The notes under the pieces are model-generated. The model was not told where the DNA came from and did not search any database. It saw nothing but the letters and a program-made list of their open reading frames with translations. The position numbers and the translations under genes are program-made. A stretch of DNA of 26,023 nt from Basidiobolus ranarum (taxonomy: Eukaryota; Basidiobolomycota; Basidiobolomycetes; Basidiobolales): the NCBI GenBank assembly GCA_040143965.1, contig JASJQH010000136.1, positions 1 to 26,023 on the forward strand, written 5' to 3'. Every line of letters starts with the position of its first letter. The stretch's first letter is position 1. Below are positions 1 to 8,579 of the stretch, in pieces.

Positions 1-312
1 ATCTCCACTGGCAAAGACCATGTAGCTGAGACTACAACCTGGCGCAGTGAGACGCTACATATACTTACAGTGACGGTGGATCCCGAGAGTCCCAAGAACT
101 TGCGGCTTCCAGAATGAAGTACCTGCGCAAGACTCATCATACGTCATTTCGACTTGCAGTGTTGATTCGACGATTCCAGCAATTATCAGTGTGCCAACAC
201 TCAATGGCCTAGAATTTAATGCTGGGGTAATCCGCCGTTCTATAAATATCTTGATTGCACAAAAGTCATTTAATAATACTGTCCCACTTTTTGAGGAGTT
301 AGGCTTTTTCAT
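1..312 (-). CDS. Partial gene at the left edge, unknown protein, 5' exon(s)
   Basis: Minus-strand reading frame starting at the ATG at 312-310. The first exon would run to 69 and encode about 81 residues (starting MKKPNSSKSG, ending LGTLGIHRH). It stops at a near-perfect donor, GTAAGTAT, read on the minus strand from 68. Three acceptors are possible before the window ends: after 32 (37-nt intron), 26 (43 nt) or 8 (61 nt). The last fits the intron sizes seen in VPS1 best. Every choice keeps the frame open to the edge. I do not recognise the protein; its middle is hydrophobic (about residues 38-50) but no family motif stands out. The remainder lies outside the window. The strong donor in frame is the main reason to believe it is a real gene and not a chance ORF. 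Confidence 0.45.
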
Positions 313-1740
313 CCATTACATTCGCATCGGATTACTTTAATGCAAAAAGGCATTTTGACACATGTCTTAGATCAGCATATTGTGCGCAAAAGCCGAGTAA
401 TCTGAGAAAAACTACTAAACTTGGAAACCCTCTTGCACGATTTTATGTCTGTATAGATGAGACAAAGTTCTCAATGTGAATGGTTCGGCATCGGATATAA
501 CGTAATAAATGAATTTACGAAAGCTGTGGCTTCGCACATGAGTCAGTATTTCAATCCATCTTGTTCAGACGACAGATGGCTCTGCTTCTGAAAATAGACT
601 TGGCCAATATCCGATGTATAACGCCGGCTCCATGTTAACACGTATTTTTTATCTAAGCAACCGCTAACACGTTCTTACAAACATGCTAACCCCATCCGTG
701 ATACTTGTTTAAAAAACACTTCATGTTTCATCCCAACTGTAGCAATCTTGCAATTCATGGGAGTCAATACCTAGAGCAAATGGCGATACAATCATTAATG
801 ATATGTGAGATAAGTATGCGATATTTTCATCGTGTATTGTAGCTGATATAGCACAGTATATATGCTAGATACTGATCCATTTGCAAGTTATCCCTGCCAA
901 GAACATCATCCTAAACAGCACTGTATATTTCAGCAGTTACAAAATAAGCTGTGATGACTAAACTAAACAATTCAACAAGTGCTGTAGCATCGCCATATGG
1001 TCTATAACAGTATGAATGGATCTACCAGATAGGTAAACATAGCATGCTTTTATATAAATAGGATCTGTTGACAAGACACTTTAAAATGCGATTAAAGCTA
1101 ATCCAATTTCCTCTTTGACGCTTCTTAAAGAGTTTCTTATAACTACTCACATTTGTTGAAGTGTCTTAGATGTAGCGTATTTGTCTTCCCTCTTGTTATA
1201 CATCTGAGTTAGTTATCATTAATCACTCAAGCATCACTCGGTTTTACATCGTACATTTGTTACAATATACTTGAATTATTTAAAAGTAGTAAAATTGAAC
1301 TTAAAACTCCAAAGGAACCCAAATTAACCCCAGGATAGCACATTATACTCCCATAGATGTTTCAGGTGTAGCCTCACTCTTTGTACCTACTATCTCCTGC
1401 AAACAGTCATATACACTGTTTCAGCTCAAAATTGATAAACTACTGAAAATGACATAGCTTAAGCATATATGTAGTCATATAGCTAGCTACCTAAGTTTCA
1501 CTATGCAATCTTCCTATCTTGTGGAAAAGAAAGAGCTTGATAGACTGCTAGGATTGATATTCCAAAATTTTGTTACGTTATTGTAGAGAGAGAGTTTTCT
1601 ATATAGCTAGGCTGGATGATTTGTGAGTGCTTGACAATTAGGCCTTTGCGATATGATGCTTGATTTAGAGATGACAATGACCGGAAAAAGGAATGAGAAG
1701 ATCATTGCTAATTATATAATTCCAGTTGAGAGGTAGCCTA
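313..1740. other. Intergenic AT-rich DNA, no gene seen
   Basis: All frames are broken at short intervals. I see no RNA gene, long repeat or conserved domain. The left end should hold the promoter of the minus-strand gene that starts at 312. Confidence 0.5.
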
Positions 1741-1746
1741 TCAATA

Positions 1747-1989
1747 ATGAAGTTAATGGAACCGTACTCCCTGGTTTGACACTCCCATGTTAATTTCACT
1801 AAACAGAAACTCTTGGATCTAGTTGAAGGTGAGACTTTATTAGATATAGGTAGTGGGTATCAAGGAGATGTCCAAAAATGGATAAAGTGTATGTTCTCCA
1901 TGAGCTACGCCATTGACGCTAACCTCAATCATAGAGACACATCCCAACTTTATCCATTTAAAATGGTCAATTCAGACTATTGCGGATAG
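1747..1989 (+). pseudogene. Broken methyltransferase-like fossil, possibly virus- or plasmid-derived
   Basis: About 80 codons of plus-strand reading frame, broken and with no intact gene around it. It contains LLDIGSGYQGDVQKW followed some ten residues later by YAIDAN. This is the arrangement of motif I (the SAM-binding DxGSGxGGD loop) and the motif II acidic residue of class I methyltransferases. The GGD-xx-KW wording (here QGDVQKW) is typical of RNA cap guanine-N7 methyltransferases, in particular those of large DNA viruses and cytoplasmic linear plasmids. Assignment to the methyltransferase fold is reasonable; viral origin is inference only, and a cellular cap methyltransferase copy is the alternative. 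It is treated here as a fossil. Confidence 0.35.
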
Positions 1990-2879
1990 TATAAATTACG
2001 ACATCTTGTTGAAACTATTTAGAGATACTGGATGAGAAGATAGTATTTGTAGATACACACTCAAGTAGCATGAGCAGTTGATTTTTTGATTAATTATGCA
2101 GAATATTGTTCAATGGTATTGTAAACTGCAAACATTTGATAAGAAAGATTAAAGTTTATTTATGATTAAGTCACAGGATTTTTCAATCTTTAGTTAAACC
2201 CCAAGACTTTGTAACTCTTGATAAAATCAATCGCACTATCTTTCTTTCTCATTATATTTCATTAATAGTTTGAAAATTCAGATGTTATTACCTGAATGGA
2301 CAAAATATTAGTTAAACTAGCATCAAAGAGGTCAAACATGAACACATAGTTTTTGGCCCCAATATTGACTGAACTTAACTGCCCCTTTTGTTTTTCGCTG
2401 TAATCATATTTTTATTATTATCAACTTTCAATTCTATAATATTTTCAGTGTCAAGCACACATGTTTCAGATGGATATGAACATGACTTGCCTCAATAAAT
2501 ATATAGCATGAGCTCTGGGCAACAGTACCCTCCCCCATACCCATTTGAGCATAATGACATACAAATACCTGATGCATAGCTAAACCTATACCATCATATA
2601 TGATAGATGGCATTAGCAGACTTATCTCAGATGTAGCATGCTTCGTAGTAGCACATAAATATTCAGGACACTCATTATTCCATTAGGTTAATGTGAAATA
2701 ATTAACCATGGCACTCGGAAAAGTAGATGCAAAGAATATGCATTTTCATCACCCTTATATATGGAGTAATTGATTTTTAAACATTTTGATACCAAAATGT
2801 GAAGAATACTATCATATGTAGTACTAACACTAGAATGATCGTTTAACTAGCTCTAGGTCGAGATATCACCTACAAGTAA
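1990..2879. other. Intergenic AT-rich DNA
   Basis: No intact ORF. A few short coding-like scraps (for example around 2160-2270, +) may belong to the same fossil as the methyltransferase-like piece just upstream, but I cannot tie them to a family. Confidence 0.35.
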
Positions 2880-2911
2880 GCGAATATTAATACAGTTGCC
2901 ATATACGAGCA

Positions 2912-2931
2912 GTTGTGCTCTTCTGCACAAC
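2912..2931. repeat. Short perfect inverted repeat
   Basis: Arms of 7 bp (gttgtgc / gcacaac) around a 6-base loop, about 240 bp upstream of the 330-residue gene. It is not preserved at the matching place in copy B. It could form a hairpin; no function is suggested by the sequence. Confidence 0.4.
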
Positions 2932-3173
2932 GGTACTACTACTATCACGCATTTTACATCTTAATATGAACGTTCTATGCGACTAAATGTTGCATGATGT
3001 TGAATGCTACAAGTAAGTGATTATTTCGTACTCAATCTACGTAGACGATTACAAATCTGGATTTTACTTGATGTCTATGGCATCATTAATAATGAACATC
3101 GTAAGAACAAATCAAAACTGGCCACTACACTGTTGCTAAATGGATATTTAACAATAGGTAGGATTTTTTACAA

Positions 3174-4166
3174 ATGCATCACAAAATGGATTCAACTGAC
3201 AATACTGTTTTTATATTGGATTCAAATCCCGCCTGCGATTTTGCAGTCTTGAGGTTTATAACCTCGTGTTATACTGCTTCTCTCGTTGACAGCTTCATAG
3301 CCATTCCAGCAATAGGACCCGCTAAGCGAGTAAAAAATGTCGCATCTTTACTCGAATGCATATCGTTGTTACCTTTTAATGTCTTACCCTTCGAGAGCGA
3401 AATTTTTGAAAAGTCACTTACTGCAACTTATGAGGCCAGTTCAGATATTGTCGATGGAGGACTTGAGTCAAATCTTACATCGATCTCACAAAACCTAGTG
3501 ATAATCATTGGCACTAAAGGCCGTCAGAGAGTGAGTACACATCTCGCGTCAAAATCTAGCATTCTAGGTAGGACAACTCTAAAAGGAAAAAAACTGGAGT
3601 ACCAATGGTGTCTATTGCCACATTTGACTACTCTTAATCCTAGCAGCGTGGCAGCACCTTGTTACATGGTTAAAGATCACAAATGGCTTCATGGCACTAC
3701 TGAAGTTCGCGTACCCTCTCCACTTGCAACTTATATACTCTCCATCCCTACAGCCTCTTTTGGCCTTCAAAATTGGCCATGGAAGTTGGAGTTTATCCCA
3801 AATACGTCTGCAGAAGAAGGAAATGATACTAAAATGACATTAGGATCTCGTTGGTTACGACAAGTTGTCCCATTACATAAGATAGTTTTGACTACCTTCA
3901 AAGTAAATAGTACAGGGATAGCAGAGTTCGTGAATAGCAATGTGGGAAATGCTATGTTACACTCTAGCTTTCTTTCACCACCCCCTGAAGGAGAGAATAC
4001 TCCTGGAATTGAGGGTGACATCTATTTGCCAGTTGTGGCTCCTCAGCCAGTTTATGGATCCCTTGAACAACTATTAAAAGGATCAGAGCAAGGCTGGCTA
4101 CCGATTGATGATGTCGATATTACTAGCAGAGGTGACTATATAGTAGGTTGGACTGGGATGTTTTAG
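3174..4166 (+). CDS. Conserved-looking 330-residue protein of unknown function
   Basis: Intronless ORF from ATG 3174 to TAG 4164-4166. A second ATG at 3186 (residue 5) is the one that aligns with the only ATG in the decayed copy at 7003, so translation may really start there (326 residues). The N-terminus reads VFILDSNP, a hydrophobic strand ending in an acidic residue and Ser, reminiscent of the first strand of a von Willebrand A-like fold. A second such strand, LVIIIGTKG, occurs near residues 107-115. The middle is rich in Trp and aromatic residues (KLEYQWCLLP, NWPWKLEF) and the C-terminus is short and ordered (DYIVGWTGMF). There is no signal peptide and no clear membrane span. I do not recognise the family; the vWA-like suggestion is weak. 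The ORF lies in duplication copy A and is the intact partner of the relic in copy B. Confidence 0.7.
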   Translation: MHHKMDSTDNTVFILDSNPACDFAVLRFITSCYTASLVDSFIAIPAIGPAKRVKNVASLLECISLLPFNVLPFESEIFEKSLTATYEASSDIVDGGLESNLTSISQNLVIIIGTKGRQRVSTHLASKSSILGRTTLKGKKLEYQWCLLPHLTTLNPSSVAAPCYMVKDHKWLHGTTEVRVPSPLATYILSIPTASFGLQNWPWKLEFIPNTSAEEGNDTKMTLGSRWLRQVVPLHKIVLTTFKVNSTGIAEFVNSNVGNAMLHSSFLSPPPEGENTPGIEGDIYLPVVAPQPVYGSLEQLLKGSEQGWLPIDDVDITSRGDYIVGWTGMF

Positions 4167-4948
4167 CGTAGTTGTTACGTGCCGATGTAATCAGCCGAAT
4201 ACTTTTTACTCCAATTTGAGGACAACTTTATACTGCCTATCAGAGTATCAATAAACTTTCTATTTCGCCTCTTCTGTTGGCACGTATATCTTGTCTACAA
4301 ATCTGAATTACAAAGCGAGTTCATTTTTCTCAACAACAAATGGTTTTGGAGCATGCTATTCAAGAAAATAACCAACCCAGCAAAACACTTAATATAGACA
4401 GACCTAATACCAAGAAAGAATACTAGCTTTTGTGTGCACAGAAATACTATGAGTTAAAACTTTACACGAGTGAGGTCACGCGAACAGTATTTGTCTATCT
4501 TTACTAGCATTTGATTGATCTTTCTTCGCAAGCCACGAGATGTTTCTGAATGCAAACAGAGTTGCTCCAGTCTCAAGCAAAACATGGGCAATTTTAACTT
4601 GAAGAGTTATAGATACTTCATCCGAACCAAATTAAATAGAAGCCCTCACCTGCTCGTATCTTAGCTTGGATTTATTACCACAGTTACTACAGTCAACAAA
4701 TGCTCATTCATGATAGATGCAATTTTGGGAACCGATTAGAGTTGGAGATTTGGCTGGCTGATTGACCTAATTACCCTTGGTCAACCTCTAGCATTAGTTG
4801 ATTTGACGCCCACACCCTCTCATCAGCTTCAATGTGACATGTACACATGCATTACTTTATCACATCCCTTCCAGCATGCCTCATACTAATCCGTATTAAA
4901 TAGAAGACATACATATTTATTGGAAATATATATACTACGAGTATAACT
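4167..4948. other. Intergenic: end of copy A, including a duplicated VPS1-type promoter stretch
   Basis: Noncoding. From about 4560 to 4922 it matches the DNA just upstream of VPS1 (8170-8548). The last 44 bp (4879-4922) are nearly identical to 8504-8547. Here the stretch lies against the 3' end of the minus-strand F-box gene instead of a start codon. Confidence 0.6.
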
Positions 4949-6010
4949 CTAGCAAGGAAAATCGGAAAATACACTGTTAGATGCTGGATTAGGATTATAA
5001 GCCACTTCCCAAAAGAGATCGCTTTTCCAAAATTCCTGTCTCGCTTCTACTTGCTCTTCCACATAGGCTGTAGCCCTTAATATTAGATCAGTGAAAGAGA
5101 AATCAACCCATTGTGGAAAATGGATTACTTCGTTCCTACTAGCATCGTAAGTGTAGATGTTACCAAAGGACGGCTGATTCGGTTCCTTGCTTTCTAGGAG
5201 CGTACGCCCATACCCAAGGTCATCCGTTCCAATGAATAGGAATTCCCGATTAACTAAGTGTTGAGACCAGTACTGGGCCCTCTCCGTATTGGTTATACCA
5301 ATAGGACTCGATTGGTCAGGCTGGGCATTAAGTATACTGATGCATTCTTCCCAACACTGATCATCATATAGTCTTAGCTCATATATATGACCTGTAAAGA
5401 GTGGATTCCAGCCATCGTCGGTCACGTTAAGAGGGCATAGATGGACTAGGTGGGTTAGGAAATACATATAGTCCGTAGGCAGGTAAATCCCCAGCTTTTC
5501 TTCTAATTCAAGAATTTTATCAAGTGGTATTTTTTTTATCGGATCCAGTGGAGTATCTTGGTATCCTTGTTGTTCATCCCAAGCTGTTTTCACTTGATAA
5601 GCTAGTTTCAGTCTCTCTATAGTGTGCTCCAGCACATTTTTGGCCTTCAGCAGAAATAACGCATGACCACGCCATGATTTTAAAGTGGGAGATTCAATTG
5701 GAGGGGGCACTTGCTCTCCATCGCGATCGTGAAAGGTACCATGAGTCAATGTACTTGGCATGGCACGTAAAAATTGTTTTTTTGACCTCCATAGTTTACT
5801 GCCATCAGAATCTTGACCTTGATCTTTCTCTCCCTTCAAAACCTCGTACATGCCTAACTGCCAAGCATCTCCATGACGACATAAAAACTCAGCAAATCTG
5901 TGATCAAGCTGACTTACTACAAGCAACTCTTCAAGAGAGAGATAACATAGTGTGAGATTCCAAATATTTTCCGGGAGTAGATCTAACGGATGTTGTATAT
6001 CGCCACTCAT
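4949..6010 (-). CDS. F-box protein with Knr4/Smi1 domain
   Basis: Intronless, 353 residues, ATG at 6010-6008, stop TAG at 4951-4949. An F-box occupies about residues 8-47 (PLDLLPENIWNLTLCYL, then LEELLVVSQLDHRF), the Skp1-binding module of SCF ubiquitin ligases. A Knr4/Smi1 (SUKH-like) domain follows at about 163-315. It starts at LDKILELEEKLGIYLPTDY, has the strand FLFIGTDDLGYG at 257-268, and ends with FPQWVDFSFTDLI at 298-310. This architecture is known from fungi. The likely role is substrate recognition in an SCF complex through the Smi1 domain; the substrate is unknown. A charged linker (residues 50-160) joins the two domains. A second gene with the same layout lies at 14451, and remains of a third at about 17000. 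The gene is flanked on both sides by copies of the 3-8 kb duplication. Confidence 0.85.
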   Translation of the reverse strand: MSGDIQHPLDLLPENIWNLTLCYLSLEELLVVSQLDHRFAEFLCRHGDAWQLGMYEVLKGEKDQGQDSDGSKLWRSKKQFLRAMPSTLTHGTFHDRDGEQVPPPIESPTLKSWRGHALFLLKAKNVLEHTIERLKLAYQVKTAWDEQQGYQDTPLDPIKKIPLDKILELEEKLGIYLPTDYMYFLTHLVHLCPLNVTDDGWNPLFTGHIYELRLYDDQCWEECISILNAQPDQSSPIGITNTERAQYWSQHLVNREFLFIGTDDLGYGRTLLESKEPNQPSFGNIYTYDASRNEVIHFPQWVDFSFTDLILRATAYVEEQVEARQEFWKSDLFWEVAYNPNPASNSVFSDFPC

Positions 6011-6759
6011 CTACGATAAATTTATTTGCTATGTGTTGTTTAGAGAGAAGGATAGGTACAAGAGTAGCAAACGTTATCGTAATTAATAACATCAGCTTAC
6101 CATTTTAAGTTTGTAGCTCCTCGCGTGAATATCTAAAAATGTCAATTATTTGATCTATCACTTTTTGAGAATGGACTATTAATCGATAAATTGGGAATAT
6201 GCATATTATAGAATTTACTACAATTAGCCCAAACAATCCTCATGTGCCATGTGCTTCTCTCATTCGATGACTTGGAGAAATAAGGTTGCAGTAAATACCC
6301 AGGAAGTTGAGAATAGGCTCTAGTTTGGCATAAATATTTTTCTGTAACACTTCAAATGTAAACAAACCTAAATACCATAGTTCTCTGCTACAGCCTTAAT
6401 AATATGACGAACTGAAATTCCTGTTGAGATGAAAGCCCCTTACTATTATAATAGATAAGCTGTGAGTATAATCTCTTACGTATTCCGTATCATTCCTGAC
6501 TAAACAATCGAAATATGCTAGTGGAAAAGAGATTGGCAATGTTATGTTGATGTTGAGTATATTCCAGGAGAATATGCAAAAATAAGACCTAATGAATCAT
6601 TTAGATAACGGCTGAACACAGGTTTTAGATCAGACAAATCTTCACAAACTTCCCATCCTTCAAAATGCTCCGTTTCTAATAGAAGTATGGATGATATCCA
6701 AGAAAAACAAATACTCCCTCTAATTGCCCGAACTACTTACTTTGAAAATACCCTAGCAC
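6011..6759. other. Intergenic, promoter side of the F-box gene
   Basis: AT-rich DNA without ORFs or repeats that I can recognise. It should contain the promoter of the minus-strand F-box gene. Confidence 0.5.
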
Positions 6760-7002
6760 AGACAACTGTGCGATAATCATGCTGGCGCAATCACCATATA
6801 TGAATAATTGCGCTCTTTAATGTAATACTACTGCTACTCTAACGTTCACTTCATGTGTCCCGACACGAGTTTTTAATTTAGCCAATGGTTTTGTGCTCAA
6901 TCGACATGTGCGTTATTGCTAATTCGGATTGTATTGGACATCTTTGGCATTGTTATTAATGCGGAATATTTAACAATGAAAAAATTTGTTTTTTCGCAAA
7001 AT

Positions 7003-7260
7003 ATGAAATCAACTGATATACTGGCTTTACATCAGATTCAAACCCAACCGCCTTCATGGCCATTCTAGCAGTAGGGCCCGTTATGCGAGTCATAAATGTT
7101 GCTTTTTTAGTCAAATGTCTATTGCTGTTACATATTGACAATTTGAGTAATACGTAAGCAGTTAATTGGCATGTAGAGTCCCATTGGACTATACAATCTA
7201 TCATATTCTTGCTTCTAAATGAGTGACATATTGCGTGTGTTGCACAAAGCATATCCTACT
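7003..7260 (+). pseudogene. Decayed copy of the 330-residue gene
   Basis: The ATG at 7003 aligns with the second ATG (3186) of the intact gene. Compared with that gene, about 2 bases are lost near 7020, and about 56 bp are missing just before 7056. After that, 26 codons (7056-7133) stay in register with 3297-3374, with CCAGCAATAGG in the gene against CTAGCAGTAGG here. The 18 differences in that stretch fall at codon positions 1, 2 and 3 in the ratio 5:7:6, that is, with no third-position excess, as expected for a copy not held by selection. Beyond about 7140 the match to the gene fades, so the right limit is approximate. Confidence 0.65.
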
Positions 7261-8220
7261 CAGTTTCAGCTAAAAAACTAAGGTGATACATATCTAACAG
7301 TACTATTTCCTGTTTAGCTGTCCAATTTTTCTCTTGGATCACACATAGTAAATCACGTGATGAATTACGCTTCTCCATCCCACAATACAAAGACACAGAG
7401 ACATCTGCATCTGCTAAACATTGCTACCAATGCTAAATATGCTTGCTCGGATGGACGTCTCTTAATATAAAGGTATTCCAAGGGTTATCTGCAGACTAGA
7501 CGGAAAACTCAACACATAACTTCAAACTCATGAAAAGAGCACCACATGGACTAAATCTTTATAGAATGACGCATCACTCAGATTCTACATGGTATGAGCC
7601 GATGCCGAAGAGGCAGTATCTACTTCATTGTTTACGATCAAAGTCCTCATATATTCTGACTCAATGCTAAGCTCTATACAATAATGATGTAATTTTTACA
7701 ATGTAGCTCGAGGCCCCATCTCACCTGCCTAGTGACTTCAATACTGGTAAAATGATCGCGTTTGGATAATTAGGGGGGGGGTATGCCATATGCACCATAT
7801 GTATAAATATTCTGTAATTCACTATATGTTTTAATGATAGAGGTGAAGAAGAATAGCAGTTGAGATAGACTTAAGATATTGGAGAGGGCATTCAGAGTTA
7901 CATCATAAACTGATACCTGAAGTTCCATGTGTCAGCTAGCAAGAATTTAAACTCCAATGTGGTTGGCAATTTTCAGTTTAAAAATCAAAGGATTTGAGAG
8001 TAACATTTACTCTTAAATGCAGTTCAGTGAGGCAAAGGACTGGATCGGGAAACAGGTCATAATTAAAGGGGGTGTGAGTACGTAGAGAATTGCTTCAATC
8101 TGAAGCAAAGCAACCATAAGGAGTTTATCTTGCTTATTGACCTTACAAATACTAATTACAAATGTATGAACCTTAGAGCCCCCAACTAGACATGGATATA
8201 AAAGTAGAGACAACAGTTTT
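7261..8220. other. Degraded remainder of copy B
   Basis: No ORF of its own. It should correspond to the rest of the 330-residue gene and its downstream DNA, but identity is too low to trace by eye. A run of nine G (7773-7781) is unusual in this AT-rich DNA. Confidence 0.4.
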
Positions 8221-8579
8221 CATAGCTGATTTGTCTGAACCGAATTAGAATATAAGCCCCCACACAGAGTCCATGTATTCTAGCTTGAATTATAACCACG
8301 ATTATATCAACAAATACTCATTTATGATAGGCTCTAGGGAGCCAATTAGAGTTGGTGATTTGACTTGCTAATTAGCCTAGCCCCCATCATCAGCCTTTAA
8401 CACCAATTTATTCAACGGTCACATAAATGCCATTCTCGTCTACTACGTCTTTTTAAACGTAACGTATATGTATGCACCATTTTATTATGTGCCTTCAAAA
8501 GAGCCCCATACTAATTCGTGTTAAATAGAAGACATACATATTTACTGCACATTAGCCGACTCGAATAATCCCACTTTCT
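8221..8579 (+). promoter_or_regulatory. Probable VPS1 promoter and 5' leader
   Basis: The DNA directly upstream of the VPS1 ATG. It is the best-preserved part of the old duplication: 8504-8547 matches 4879-4922 at about nine bases in ten, well above the rest of the repeat. Conservation plus position suggest core promoter or transcription start elements, an inference from comparison inside the window. Confidence 0.5.

Larger units (their letters stand above)
2880..4922 (+). repeat. Segmental duplication, copy A (intact gene)
   Basis: A block of about 2 kb that matches, in the same orientation, a block at about 6760-8548. Clear anchors are 2905-2960 with 6790-6845; 3030-3100 with 6895-6965; 3170-3374 with 6985-7133; 4600-4760 with 8215-8370; and 4879-4922 with 8504-8547. 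Between anchors the match is weak and gapped. Within one ungapped 78-bp stretch (3297-3374 against 7056-7133) I count 18 differences, about 77% identity, so the duplication is old. Copy A carries the open 330-codon gene. The outer left limit is approximate; the right limit is sharp. Confidence 0.75.
6760..8548 (+). repeat. Segmental duplication, copy B (decayed gene plus VPS1 promoter)
   Basis: Diverged direct copy of about 2880-4922, about 250 bp shorter owing to deletions. The part matching the 330-residue gene is broken, whereas the right end is well kept and stops about 32 bp before the VPS1 ATG. The unit was therefore probably [330-residue gene + VPS1 promoter], with one copy inserted upstream. 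Which copy is original cannot be told from this window. Confidence 0.7.

Noticed and set aside
3004-3252. Plus-strand ORF of 82 codons overlapping the start of the 330-residue gene
   Set aside because: It overlaps the better ORF in another frame, and the matching frame in duplication copy B is not kept open. The DNA similarity there is explained by the duplication.
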